From Annona cherimola (lineage: Eukaryota > Streptophyta > Magnoliopsida > Magnoliales > Annonaceae), in the NCBI GenBank assembly GCA_030490835.1, contig CM059977.1:12743399-12807398 (forward strand): DNA of 64,000 nt, read 5' to 3'. The position numbers were made by a program, and so were the translations under genes. The notes beneath the pieces were generated by a model. It did not search any database. It was not told where the DNA came from and saw nothing but the letters and a program-made list of their open reading frames with translations. This document shows, piece by piece, positions 48,512 through 60,770 of this stretch; within the stretch, counting starts at the first letter, position 1; each line of letters starts with the position of its first letter.

Positions 48512-51171
48512 ATTTGTAGAATTTGTGTCGAAATACAATAAATGAATAAAATTTTGTTCAGATTCATCCTTGTCGAGGTTCATAGGTTTCTTTCAAGGAG
48601 AGTCACGGTCATTAAATGGAGAGAATATAACACAATAAGTCTGTATTATTCTAAAGTAATGGGACTGTCTCCCACCATGTAAGATACTGATGACTCTTTT
48701 GTATTCACTAAAAGAGAATTTAAAATTTTGCATTTTTTGCTTAGAGTATTAACCAAGATACCAAATGATTCTATTCGATTTCCCAAACCAATTGCAATGG
48801 TCTTTACCCCCTTTTTCCCTCATGAACTTATTGATGTGGACTCATTCTGTGGGGCTTAACTTTCAGTTGGTAACTGTATCGGGTTCACAGGTTTGTAAAT
48901 GATTGTGTTCTTTGTCTTTTCCCATTGCCTTTGTCTGGTCTTGATTATCAGAATTCTGAAGACTGAGTTGTGCTGTCAATCCATCATTGAAGTTTAAAAT
49001 TGCATATTGCTTGTCGAACCTCAAGTAACTGCTGTTTGTCGTTGGCAGGGTTGAGTAGCCTTACTCTCAATCCCACCGAAAGCTCCATTTTTTTTCACGC
49101 TGGTCAATCCTAATTCTTTCCTATTTCTAACAATCGAATTCGATTGCTACTTGGAAATGAGTTGATATTTTAGATTGAATATGTTAAGTTATATAATGGA
49201 GTAATATTTTTTAGAATCATTTATCCTTGTAGTAGTAATATTTTAGATGGTTAAGATGTTGAAAATATTATTTAAAAATTAATATTTATCATTAAATTAT
49301 TTTATTGCGTTGATTTTATATATTTTTAAATAGGCCCATATATTTTAGAGACGTGATTCTCTTTGAGTTAGGCCTTACTTAGGCTGGCCCACATTTTTTT
49401 GGCGTTTTTTTCATAAATAGAAATTTACAAAAATGCCACTGTATTTAAAAATAAAAAATACTTGAGATCATCCAAAAACGGTAAAATGGTTTATATGTTA
49501 AATGTACTCAACTCTACATGTCCATTGAAAAAATTTAAAAATATATGTTTTGTGGCTAGATGCAAACAATCATGCCACTATATAGTGATAGTAGACAAAT
49601 TAAAGGAAATTTATGATAATATAAATTATACTAAATATAATAGATTGAGTGAATTTTCTATCAAGTATTTAGCTGTTAAAAATGAAAGGGTTTTTAGAAG
49701 ATGGGTTTTACAGAAGTATCCCTGATATATACAGTATGCCATTTTGAAAATATATTATACTTACTCTCAAGAGATGCCATTAGTTTTGTAGGATATAAGT
49801 CTTCAACAAGAGTAATTTTTTGGAATTTGAGAAAGCAAATGGTGTTAAACAAAATAAATAATTTAGATTTGGGAAAAAATATAAATAGAAAAAAAAAAAC
49901 AAAGAGACGGTTTTATTGAATCGTTGCTCTTCTATTTCCAACATAAAGTTTTAAATAAAAAGAAGATGGTAAATGGTAATAGGAGGTATGCTGACTCTGC
50001 GCACAACCCAACCGAAAATATCAGCTGCAACGCCCTTACAAAACGAGTGTCGGACCAAACGTTTTATTTGGATCACTTCCCGTTTGGTTTTTTTGCATGT
50101 TTAACTTATTAATAATATTCATCCATATATATAATGCAAAAAATAAATGGTTACAAAACTTCTGTATTTCATTGTCGAATAATGTTAAAAATTTATATAC
50201 GTTTTTATTAAAAAAAATTTGGTATCGTAAATATAGGGATGTTATCGCCTGCTCCCAGGCAGCATTCCCTGCTCCCAAGAGCTTATACTCATTTTTTTTT
50301 ATTTTTTTTGAAATTTTTTTTATAAAAATGTTAATCCGGGTGTATTTAATATGTGTATAAGTTTTTACCATTTTAGGATATTTTAGATATTTATTTTTTA
50401 TTTTTGAAAATCAGTATCATTTTAATAATTTAAAATTACTTAAAATGCCACTGATTTTCAAAAATAAAAAATAAATATCTAAAATACTCCAAAAATGGTA
50501 GAAACTTATACACTTGTTAAATATACATAGATTAACACTGTTGAGGAGAAATTTTTAAAAAAAAATAAAAAAAAAAATAGGTATAAGCTCCCAGGAGCAG
50601 GGAACGCTGCTTGCTCCCGGGAGAAGGCGATAACGTACCGTAAATATACATATGAATTTATATTTTAAACCGTTTAGATGTAAAAAATAAAAATATAAAA
50701 AATAACCATTTGTATAAATTATGAAAGTAACAGCTTTTAATAACTCCGTTTTTTATTACTAATAATTTTAATTATTTCTTTTTAAAAATCAATTATACTT
50801 GAAATCATCTCCTATTCACTTGTTTAACACATTGCCTTTCTAACACACGTCACCAACTGCAACAAGGAAATATACCCGTATTTGATGTAGAAGTAATTAT
50901 TAGATGAATCGGTCGTTTTTGTTTGTTCGTTTGTTTTTTTTTTTTAAAAAAAAACAAATTGTGAAGTGGGTGCAATAAAAGATGCCTCCTCTCTCATATT
51001 TTCCCCACTCGTTGGAGTGCATTGACTCATATGAAGCTACTCCAAAGTATTTTCTAGCTCGAACATCTAATTTAGAAGACGACGACGACGACACTGTAAC
51101 ATGGGATGGGTTCTACAGTTTCAGGCTATAGCCCAATCCGCAATGTACAAATGTATCTGTAATCATCTTAA
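48512..51171. other. OTU 3' flank and repeat-rich intergenic DNA
   Basis: The first part holds the OTU 3' UTR. 49190-49330 carries a decayed copy of the foldback array family of 51.7-54 kb (ATGTTGAAAATATTA, TTTTATTGCGTTGATTTTA). 49390-49560 carries the AAAACGGTAAAATGG text of another foldback family. No gene recognised; short ORFs here lack family features. Confidence 0.55.
50240..50633. mobile_element. Foldback element with long inverted ends
   Basis: Left arm GTTATCGCCTGCTCCCAGGC through GAGCTTATAC; right arm is its inverted copy, GTATAAGCTCCCAGGAGCAG through GGCGATAAC. The centre (about 50405-50460) is a smaller inverted repeat around AATCAGT/ACTGATT. Flanking text GTATCGTAAATATA (left) and GTACCGTAAATATA (right) looks like a target-site duplication with one mismatch, longer than the 2-3 bp of Stowaway/Tourist elements; a Mutator-like origin is possible. 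About 390 bp, non-coding. Confidence 0.72.
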
Positions 51172-51349
51172 TTTACATTACAATCAGTAAGATATTTTTA
51201 TAATTTTCTACCAACACGTTTTGAACCTTCGTTGGCCCGTGGCAAAACGAAATACCACTGTTTACATTACAATCAGTAAGATATTTTTATAATTTTCTAC
51301 CAACACGTTTTGAACCTTCGTTGGCCCGTGGCAAAACGAAATACCACTG
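51172..51349. repeat. Perfect 89-bp tandem duplication
   Basis: Two identical direct copies, 51172-51260 and 51261-51349, each starting TTTACATTACAATCAGTAAG and ending AAATACCACTG. No differences were seen, so the duplication is very recent or an assembly artefact. Confidence 0.92.
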
Positions 51350-51419
51350 TGCTAGTAGCCTTAGAGTCTGTGCTAATATATATATATGATGAGTGATCCT
51401 GTTATGGGCTAAATAAATA

Positions 51420-51700
51420 TTTTACTTAGTTCACTTTAAAAAATTGTTTAAAATATTTTTTTGCTTTTTTTATACACTTATTATCTAAGTTTATTTAACA
51501 TATAAATTAAGTTTTGCCATTTTTGGATATGTTTATATTTTTTTAAGATTTTTAAACATCTATGCGTATACATGTATTTAAAATATCTTTATCTTTAAAA
51601 ATCTAGAAAAATATTTATATATATCCAAAAATGGTAAAATTTAGTTTATATGTTAATACATTTATACAAACGAGTGTATAAAGAAAAAAAATAAAAAAGT
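51420..51700. repeat. AT-rich foldback-family element
   Basis: Shares AGATTTTTAAACATCTATG and CCAAAAATGGTAAAATTTAG with the element at 40020-40310. The halves are imperfect inverted copies: TATACACTTATTATC... on the left answers a GTGTATAAAG end on the right. Non-coding. Confidence 0.55.
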
Positions 51701-51714
51701 TGATATATAGAGAG

Positions 51715-53975
51715 AGAAGTTATCTGGTGCGCCGCACTTACACCATATAAACAGTATATTTGATAAAAAATAGGCCCCACATCTACTTAAATGTATTAAT
51801 ACTTTATAAAATAAATTTTTTTATATAAATTTTATAGCAAATGGTTTATATGTTGAAAAAAAAAACACTTTAAAGTTGTTATTTACATCTAACTATTTTA
51901 TTATGTTGAATTTGTCCCATTTTCGGATGAGGTTTATAAACATCCAATTGGGATGAAATTGGTATGATAATAAAATAAATCATTTTAAATATAATTAACA
52001 AAATATATTATAATTTTATGATTATGTGGGACATATTTTGAGGTAATTATACCATATTTATGGTGTAGGTGTGTTGCACATGAATATTACATATATATAT
52101 ATATGAGGGCTTTTCTGGTGGAGCGTCACTGCACCGGAACAGCGGTGCAGTGGCCCCAAAATGGGTCCCACATGATCATGAAATTATGATCTACTCCACC
52201 AATTGTATTTAGAATAATGTATTCTATTACCATACCAATTTTCATCCCAATCAGATACTTTAAAGTTGTTATTACATCAAATTATTTTATTACGCTGGAT
52301 TTGTACCATTTTCAGATGGGACCCATATACATATCTGATTGAGATGAAAATTGGTATGGTAATAGAATACATTATTCTAAATATAATGGGTGGAGTAGAT
52401 CATAATTTCATGATCGTGTGAGGCTCATTTTGGGGTCACTGCACCGCTGTTCCGGTGCAGCGTCACTGCACTGTTCCAGCTCTCTCTCTCTATATATATA
52501 TATATGAGATCCCATCATGTGCAAACGGACTACATCGTAATTATGGTGAGGTCTTTTGTAAAATGGGTCTACACATATATTAAAATGTAATGAAACTTTA
52601 TACAATCATTTATCTATATAAAAATCATACTTTAGATTCATAAAAAAAATTATACTTTAGATGATTTAGATATTGAAAATACTACTTTAAAATTGATATT
52701 TACATTAAACTAATTTATTAAATTGATTTTGTACTATTTTAAAATGGGGACCGCACATGCGTTGGATTTGGATGAAAATTGATATACTAATAAAGTGAAT
52801 AATTTTAAATATAATGAGTAATGTAAATTTCTCATTTATGATCATGTGGGGCCTACATTGCGCTGTAATATTTTCTTATATATATAAAAGAACTTATCAT
52901 GTGTAGACGAACTGCACCATAATTATGGTGCAGTCCGCTGCAAAATGGGGCATATACATATTAAAATGTAATAATACTTTATACAATCATTTATTTATAT
53001 AAAATCACATTTTAGACTGTTTAGATGTTGAAAATATCAGTTTCAGCTTGATATGTATATTAAACTATTTTATTACGTCAATTTTGTAACATTTTAAGAT
53101 GGAGGACATACACATGTTTACTTTAGATGAAAATTGGTATACTAATAAAGTGAATAATTATAAATATAACGAAGGGAGTAGATTACTTATTCATGATCAA
53201 GTGGGCCTCACAGTGCATGGATTGTATCATAATTATGGTGAAGTTTGAATGCACTTGATTATTTTCCTATATATATAATATAGAAAACCTTTCCTATGCA
53301 TATGCCTACACCGTAATTAACGGTACATTTAGCTTAAAATAGGTTTCACATGCATTTAAATGTATTGATACTTTAAACAATCATTTATATGTATATATAA
53401 ATTTTATAACAAATGGTTTATATGTTGAAAAAATAACTTTAAAATTATCATTTACATCAAACTATTTATTACGTTGATTTTGTACCATTTTTAGATGAAG
53501 TACATATTTAATTGAGATGAAAATTAATAAAATATACAATTCTAAATATAATGGGTAAAATAGATTATAATTTTATAACCATGTAGAGCTTGAGGCAAAT
53601 ACATTGTAATTTTGGTGCAGTGAATTTCTCATATATACGAAAACCTTTATTGTGTATTTGCCTGTACCATAATTAACGGTGCATTTAGCTTAAAATGGGC
53701 CCTACATGTATTTGAATTTATTGATACTTTAAATAATCATTTATCCACATATAAAATTTATAGCAAATGATTTACATGTTGAAAAAACAACTTTAAAGTT
53801 GTTATTTATATCAAATTATTTTATTGTAATAAATTTGTACCATTTTTAAATAAGTTCCATACATATATCCAATTGGGATGAAAATTGACATGGTAATATG
53901 ATACATAATTCCAAATACAATAAGTGAAATAGATTATAATTTTATGATCATACGTTACCCATTTTGAAATATTGA
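51715..53975. repeat. Array of about six related foldback elements
   Basis: Six units of roughly 350-390 bp lie end to end, at about 51715-52095, 52105-52480, 52500-52880, 52880-53275, 53275-53635 and 53635-53975, several separated by short TATATATA runs. Each has ends like GTGCAGTGAATT / CACCATAATTA, then ATTTAAATGTATTAATACTTTA, AGATGTTGAAAATA, a central TTATTACGTTGATTTTGTACC and GATGAAAATTGGTAT. The left and right halves are partly inverted copies. Single decayed copies lie at 49190-49330 and, inverted, at 60380-60720. No ORF; likely a non-autonomous DNA transposon family that inserts into itself or was amplified in place. Confidence 0.7.
52124..52463. repeat. Near-perfect long hairpin within the foldback array
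   Basis: Arms of about 140 bp are almost exact inverted copies: left GTCACTGCACCGGAACAGCG through CCAATCAGATAC; right its complement, ending GCTGTTCCGGTGCAGCGTC. The loop is about 60-70 nt around TTATTACGCTGGATTTG. It is the youngest-looking unit of the array; the other units have far more diverged arms. Confidence 0.85.
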
Positions 53976-54139
53976 TATGTACGTGCTATGGCGATATTTG
54001 ATCATATTTAAATTAAACTTTTCTGGGAAATGTCTTAGCTGTCTCCTCATTAACAAGTAGTCCACGTTGCTGCCAATAATCCAGATTACATTGTCCAGAC
54101 ATAACTAGCGCATCGATAAATTCGCTGGTTCAATTCGGG

Positions 54140-54282
54140 CTTGTTTTTGGGCCCGCGTATGAAACATACAAAACCAGACGATCTAATTCGCCCGCCTGTT
54201 AAAACCCTAGGGCCGAGCGTTCCGCGCGTTTTCAACGAACCAGCAAAACCCTAACCCGGCATTTCGTTCAATCTCTCTGGCG
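54140..54282 (+). promoter_or_regulatory. Promoter/leader of the HD2 gene with telo-boxes and site II-like motif
   Basis: Two telo-boxes, AAACCCTA at 54202-54209 and AAACCCTAA at 54246-54254, and a TGGGCC motif near 54147 (site II type) lie within 140 bases of the start codon. In plants this pair of motifs marks genes for ribosome biogenesis and growth, which fits the nucleolar role of HD2 proteins. The interpretation comes from motif knowledge, not from expression data. Confidence 0.55.
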
Positions 54283-57200
54283 ATGGAGTTTTGGGGTAAG
54301 CGCATTTGATTTTCTAGTTCTTTGCTTGGTTGCCGTGCCATTCTTCTGCTGTTTGAGGGTCCTGATCATATACTGAAGTTTCTTCGCCTGCATTTCGTTT
54401 AGATTGTTTGTTTCGTTGATCGACCTTGATAGCAATGCCTCTCTCTGCAGGCGTTCCCGTTATTCTTATCACTCTACGATTTTGTATTCTGGATTTCGCG
54501 ATTTTCTACGTTTTGCCCTGCACCGATTTATGTTGTCTCGCGTCAGTTCTTGCAGTAAGATTGCAAAGTATCAGCTGTGGAAATAGAAATGCGTTGTATG
54601 CTGAATAAGAGTATTTTGGTGAATAACGCATATAGGTCTGCATTCGTCTGTTCCTCTTGATGTAGAGATGCGTAAAAGGATCTTACTGGAAGGGTATCTT
54701 AACATTGTAGTCTTAGTATTTGACACATTCTCACAGTAAGGGTTTCGTAACATTTTCGTGTTTTGATATGTTATCCGTTTGCTTGGTATCAAGCTTTGCA
54801 TAGTGCAGTTTACGAAGTGGCATTTCTGAAATATCTTATAGCTATGTGAATTGGGTTACCGGGTCAATGGCTATGGTTATTCTGGAAGGCTTTCGAGTAG
54901 ATAGCAACCGCATTCAACTGAGATTCATCTCCTGTCCGAACTCCATTGGCCATTAACTTGTGTTGAAGCTGTTGCTTTCCAGTGTCTTGGGTACCACTGT
55001 GTTAAGGGCATGTCTGGAAAGACGGAGGGTGAGGGAATACTCCTCCATTTCCATTTTTTTTTTTTTAATTTCTTTTTCTGAAAAGACATTTCCCTGCTCT
55101 GGTCAGACCTATTTTTTTCTGCAGCTACACTCATACTTCCACGGTTAACTTCTATTGTTTTCCACGAAAACGGCTGGCCTATCCATTATTGTTGTTGTTG
55201 TTATTACTACTATTATTGTTGCTATTAATATTATCCTTTTTAGTATTATTATTGTTATTTTGTTGCTTGCCAGTGTCATTTTCAATTCTACAGATACCAT
55301 GTTATTTTGGGAACTTTTCTCTCCCTCTTTGAACTGTTCAAAAAGCCCCAAAGAAAAATTTGTTCATCCTGTTAGGTTTGTGTTAGTATTTGCAGTATTT
55401 AGTTGGTTAGGGTCTGTTCGGATATGGTGTATTTGAATGAGAATCTTTTATGTTGAGCTTCCCAGATTCTGATTATTGCTGTTGCATAAACTTTGTACCT
55501 TGTCTAGGTGTTGAAGTTAAGGCTGGTGAGCCTGTTAAATGTGAGCCTGGAGAGAAAATCATACATCTTTCCCAGGTCATTTTTCTATATCCTAAGGCAG
55601 CTCTTTGGTTATTGTATTCCCCCTCTCTCTCCCTCCCTCCCTCCAGGTTGAGTAATGCTATCTGTTTTATCATGATGAAAATTAAAAGGTGATATCTTGA
55701 TGTAGGCATCACTGGGCGAGGTGAAAAAAGACAAAGGCAATGATTCCATCCCAATCTTTGTGAAGGTTGACGATCAGAAGCTAGTCCTTGGGACACTGTC
55801 TCCTGAGAAGTGTGCTCAAATTTCTTTTGATTTGGTTTTTGAGAGAGATTTTGAACTGTCCCACAACTGGAAGCATGGGAGTGTTTATTTTTGTGGTTAC
55901 CGAAGTGTGATTCAGGATGAATATCCTTTGCATTTTGTCCTTAATGTTGCATGCTGTTGGTGGAATGAATTATGTTGTTTCTTACATGTATGTTTCTCTT
56001 AATGTTGTTGTTTCCTTGACTGCCATTTTGGATGATCTTACAGTTGAGGATTTTTCAGGTAAGCCTTTTGTGGTTTCAGAGAATCTTTTTATTTCCCTTG
56101 AAAATTAAAATGGTCGTCAGGTGGTGCAGCCCATCTGTGTCCGGCCATACATCTTCTAATCTGAGATGTGAGTCATTTTGGGGTGCATAAAATGATCTTG
56201 AGGATATGTGTAGACAGCCATGGAAGAAACAAATTTCTTGTATACGTCCTACTGGGATTTTCAAAAAAATGCATCTCGAATGCTCATGTGCCAGGCTTGA
56301 ACATGTATTCTTCTGGATATGGAATGTCTTTTGACAAGCTCTATTTAGATACTGAATTTCTGAACTGAACTTTCCAGAGTCTGATTCTGAAGAGGATATT
56401 CCAGTTAAACCAAGAGAAAATGGTATGATAAATTTGATTCCACATTGAATTCCTCTAATTAAATTCCTTTTAGTCGTTCTTGCTATATTTAAGCTATGGG
56501 TTATCTGTTTTTGAGTTTTTAGGAAGAGCTGTGGCTAAAGATGAGCAGGCTAAGGTTGCTGTGAAAGCTGAACCAGTAGCTGTTAAGCCAAAGGTTCAAA
56601 TAGTTGAACCAAGTAAGGGTAAGGAAGAAGACGATTCTGATGATTCTGATGAAGATGACGAAGATGACTCATCAGAAGATGAATCTGACGAGGATGAGGT
56701 ATCCTACATTTTGAATTTCCACTTAAAATGTTGCCAAAGTTTCCCTTTTTCATTGTTTCATCATTAGAACACACATTCTATATGCGAGGTAAATGTTATC
56801 AATAAAAAAAAACAAAATGTTCGCACACGAGCCCCTTTTTTAATTTTTTCTCTGTTCTTGGATGTCATACATGTAACCATATGGGTTTCAAGGACATTTT
56901 AGCATAAAACTGTTTAGAAAGAAAAATAAAAAAACAAATTGCGAGAATTCTGTACTCCCCTGGCGCACTTGGTGAGAAGGATGAACTGTCAAACTGAGAT
57001 GCATGTTATTGGATTTACCAGAGTTTTTTGCCACTGCTAGCTGTTACTTGCAAAGCATGTTTTCTTTGATATTTTTCCAGAATACGAAGATTTTAAGAAC
57101 CAGTTAGAGAGTATTTGTATTCAATGAAATTGGGATGAACACAATCTTGATAAAATTTTGTCATAATAAAAGGGGTTATTTTGAGAAAGGATGTTGAGTT

Positions 57201-59473
57201 TAGCTTTAAATGGGAAAATAGACACCAGCTGTTGAACTATTGTAAAGTGGGCACTAAAATTTCACTAAATTTCAGAAATGGACTCTGATGTTTCCTTTCT
57301 ACCATTGACTTCCGGAATCTGTTAGGATTCCATTTTTGCCTACATTAAATAGTTGTGCCTTTCAAGTTCCCCTTCACTTTGGATTCACACAGCCTATGCT
57401 GGTTCTATTGGGATTCAAAGTGGCCAGGGCCACGTGGCAAATAAGAAGTGGACATTATGCTGAAGAATTTTCAAATCTACTGCTATCTCTGCCAGTAAAT
57501 TGGATTTCTTAACCAAGTGCTATGGATACTATATCACTCATGTGACATCTCTCTAATAATATGAACAGACTACTGGAGTAAATATGTTCTTTGCCTACTA
57601 GCTTAGCCATGGTAACTGCATTTCTATGCTCATATCGACTATGTTCCTTTATCTGGTCATTTGGATACTTTGGTTATGGTTATTTATTTTTGTAGAATAA
57701 CACACCTTGATTTCAGGCATCAGAAAGGTCATAAAACTAAAATAAAATAATGGATATGCGATCTAGGAACCTAGAAACATATAATTCACACTCTTATCTG
57801 TCATGGCATTCTACTTTAATCATTATAAGTGCACTGTGGTCTGTGCTTCATATTTATTTGATTTGTAACTGGTTTGATAAGTGCAGGAGATGGTTGGAGC
57901 TGGGGATGAAAATGATGAGGATGAGGAGGATGATGACAGCTCTGATGAAGAAGGAGATGAAGCTACTCCTAAGAAGGTATTCCTTAATGCTTCCTCATTC
58001 TAACCGATTATAATATTCTGGTTGTAAAATATTCAAAAAAAATAAAAAAAGAGTTTCTATTTTGACATATTTATTAATGAGCAATGGTTCATCCCCCAAT
58101 CTAAACCATTTATTGTGTTTAACAATATGTGTTTTTATCGTGCTGCTAAAATAATTTCATGGAGACATTTTTGTTAAAAATTAGTTTCTTTTGAGAGCAA
58201 ATATACAAGTATTACATTTTAAAAAATGTACAGTATATCCAGTATGTAAAAGTTTTTAAGGTATATAATTTTTAGAATCATCAGTAAATGCATATGGATA
58301 AAGATGATAAATGGTTTAGATCAATGTTGTTAGAACGAACGAGACAGGTGATCAACTGGTAAAGTGTCTACTTTGGTTTGAACTAGTTAGACTGTTTACT
58401 TAAAACTTGTTAAACCATTTAATCAAGTATGAGGATGATTTTACAAATATCAGCAACTGTATGGACTGTTCTGTAATTTTATTCTGCAGTGATATTTTTA
58501 GCAAATTATAAAAGGGGTAGGGACTTGGTGCTAATATTCCAATAAAAATCCACAATCATCCTCCTTTTTCTACCATTCCAAGTGGGCGAATTTTAAACCC
58601 GCAAGAGCAAAAGTGGACTCCTAAAAGAATCTAAAAAGAGTACTTAGCTTTGATCGTTGGGGGTCTTTTCCATTTATTTCATTTTACAGTTGTTAATATC
58701 ATTGAACTGATCTGGCTGGTTGGACTGTTGAACAAGTTTCTGGTGATCCTGCCAGTTTTTTTTCGCGCTTGAACCAGATCAGGTTGAATTGAACTGCCAT
58801 GATGTCCGGTCCCTGCTTGACTGGTCCAACCAGCTGGTCTGGATGTAGATTTTTTTTTAATTAAATTACAAAAAGATTGTTGAATTGTTACCTGTTAGTT
58901 GCCTAATGAAAGTCATATTCCCCCCTGAAGGATGAGAAGGGTAAGAAGAGAGCTATAGAATCTGCCATCAAGACGCCGGTTCAAGACAAGAAGGCAAAAT
59001 TGTCAACACCTGTTGGTCTCAAGCCAGGTATTCTTTGATTTACCATGCTCTGAAAACAAGGATCCACATGAGCGAATGGCCTACATTTGCTTATTAATAT
59101 TCTTCAGTTGATAATTGGAGGTGCATTGTAATAGCAACCTATTGAATTTAAAGCAGGTCCTGGTGGCAAGAAGGGTGGTGGGCATACTGCAACCCCTCAT
59201 CCATCAAAGCATGCTAGCAAAACATCGGCAGATGGTGACAAGTCAAAGCAGACTCCAAAATCCAGTGGCCAAGTCTCCTGCAAGTCGTGTAATCGGTACT
59301 TGTCTCTGTCTGTGTCTCTCTATTTGTGGGTTTATGAAATTTTAGTTGTCTCATTTGTGGTCCATTGATAAGCATTTGATAAAATTTTACTGACAAGGGT
59401 CTCTTTCAGGACTTTCAACTCAGAGAATGCTTTGCAGTCGCATACAAAGGCAAAGCACAGTGGGGGCAAGTGA
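54283..59473 (+). CDS. HDT: HD2-type histone deacetylase (HDT)
   Basis: Plant-specific, mainly nucleolar protein of the HD2 family, implicated in histone deacetylation and gene or rDNA silencing. Exons: 54283-54295, 55508-55575, 55706-55920, 56042-56058, 56378-56422, 56523-56698, 57887-57976, 58931-59027, 59157-59295, 59410-59473; 924 nt, 307 residues. Residues 1-100 form the nucleoplasmin-like domain: the invariant start MEFWGVEVK, His24 near the proposed catalytic His, LGTLSPEKC and LSHNWKHGSVYFCGY. Residues ~105-205 are acidic Glu/Asp/Ser blocks, followed by a lysine-rich nuclear-localisation-like stretch (KGKKRA region). The C terminus is a C2H2 zinc finger with Cys282, Cys285, His298 and His303, ending KHSGGK. 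Nine exons use ordinary splice sites; intron 3 (55921-56041) is AT-AC. The 13-nt first coding exon encodes only MEFW plus one base. Paralogue (HDT1-4) not assigned. Confidence 0.95.
55921..56041 (+). other. U12-type AT-AC intron in the HD2 gene
   Basis: Donor ATATCCTTT (55921-55929) is the exact U12 AT-AC consensus; TTCCTTGAC (56012-56020) matches the U12 branch-site consensus; the intron ends TTAC at 56041. With these borders phase 2 is preserved and the protein reads SVIQDE-VEDFS-ESDSEED. Using the AG two bases later (56043) gives an immediate in-frame TGA, and no ordinary GT donor in exon 3 yields the required phase with a good consensus. Branch A to 3' end is 22 nt, slightly long for this class. 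Confidence 0.88.
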
Positions 59474-59931
59474 GAGCATGACCTGATTGTTGGAAGTTTT
59501 GTAGGGCTCTTTCGCATGAATGTCTGGAGCTGGAGCTATTCTGGTATAATATGAAAATAGGCTAGTTTTATTTCTCTCCTCTACGACTGCCTAAAAATGT
59601 TGGGTGGGATTGGATGGTGCAGAGCTTGACTCTATGGTATTGATGGGCGTTCCGATTGTGAATTTGTGATACGATGGTTCATGATTAATACTGCATGTCA
59701 CTTGTTGGGACCGAGGAATGTCCTTCACAGGCATTCCTTGAGATTCCAAATGCCAGACCAGTTTCCATTTCCATAGACTACATTGAGCCATATTTTGTAG
59801 TATTCCCCAATTCTCATTTCCAAATTCCAATCTGTGGGCCGTTTTATAATCACAATGTATGAAGAGCATGTGAATTGCTGAGCCCCAGTTTCTAAATGGA
59901 AGGATTCAACTGTGCATAGGGGCATTTATTG

Positions 59932-60084
59932 CTATGCATATGCTTGGGCACCAGTGCTGGTGTGGGTATCAATTACATCCAGCCTGGCAACCGCCGTCCC
60001 ATCCAATGCCAGCATGCTGATGCTCTCCGCTCTATCCGCCGAAGCCTTTTCCTGTTTGATTACAGATGCTAGATCGAGGTCCAT
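59932..60084 (-). CDS. Coding-like minus-strand ORF of unknown family
   Basis: From ATG at 60084 the frame encodes 50 residues, starting MDLDLASVIKQEKASADRAE, continuing with SMLALDGTAVARLDVID and ending in TGAQAYA before TAG (59934-59932). It is preceded by an acceptor-like TTGGGTAAGCAG, so it could be a last exon rather than a complete ORF. Composition is distinctly more GC-balanced than the AT-rich flanks and residue use looks protein-like. No family recognised and no further exon was found upstream on this strand; it may be a gene fragment captured or left behind. Confidence 0.3.
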   Translation of the reverse strand: MDLDLASVIKQEKASADRAESISMLALDGTAVARLDVIDTHTSTGAQAYA

Positions 60085-60770
60085 CTGCTTACCCAAGTAT
60101 ATAAAATGTGGCTACGATTTAAAAAAAAAAAACAATGCGAATATATATGACTCAAGGTGTATGTTTAGCTGCTGATAGTGGATGTTGGAAGAAATTTCGA
60201 TCTGATGATTCTTTCTCGAGCAGGAACCTGTCATATCGGTTCTGCTTTAGCAAGTGTTTTTAACTTCCAAATTCAGGCTATAATAATGGACTTCAAATCC
60301 TTGAAGTATAACTAATAAGGCAAATGACATCGAACTATGAGACCCCTTCCATGTTTAGTATTTTGATAGTTGACGTAAATTATTGTTATATTTAGTATTA
60401 TTTATGGTATCTTGAAAATGTTTTCATTTGCTTAGTACCATTGTACATGGATTATATCTATAAATGTGTAAAGTTAATGTAATAAAATGATTTAATGTTA
60501 AATATCAATTTTAAAATTGTATTTTCGATATTTAAACAATTGGATGAATGATTTTATAAAGTATTATTACATTTTAATACGTATATAAATAGATTTAAAG
60601 ATTTTTCATAATTTATTCATGAATATATATTTTAAAAAATGTGCACATTTATATATTTAATTTGGATGAAATTTAGTTTTATCGCCAAACAAATGACGTT
60701 AAATATAATGAATGAATAGAATTTTCATTAAACATCAAGATATTAAAATGCAAAGAGATTATATGGAACT

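Noticed and set aside
56044..56058. HD2 exon 4 starting after the AG at 56043 as an ordinary GT-AG intron
   Set aside because: It gives an immediate in-frame TGA with the exon 3 end at 55920, and no consensus GT donor in the right phase was found; the AT-AC reading fits all signals.
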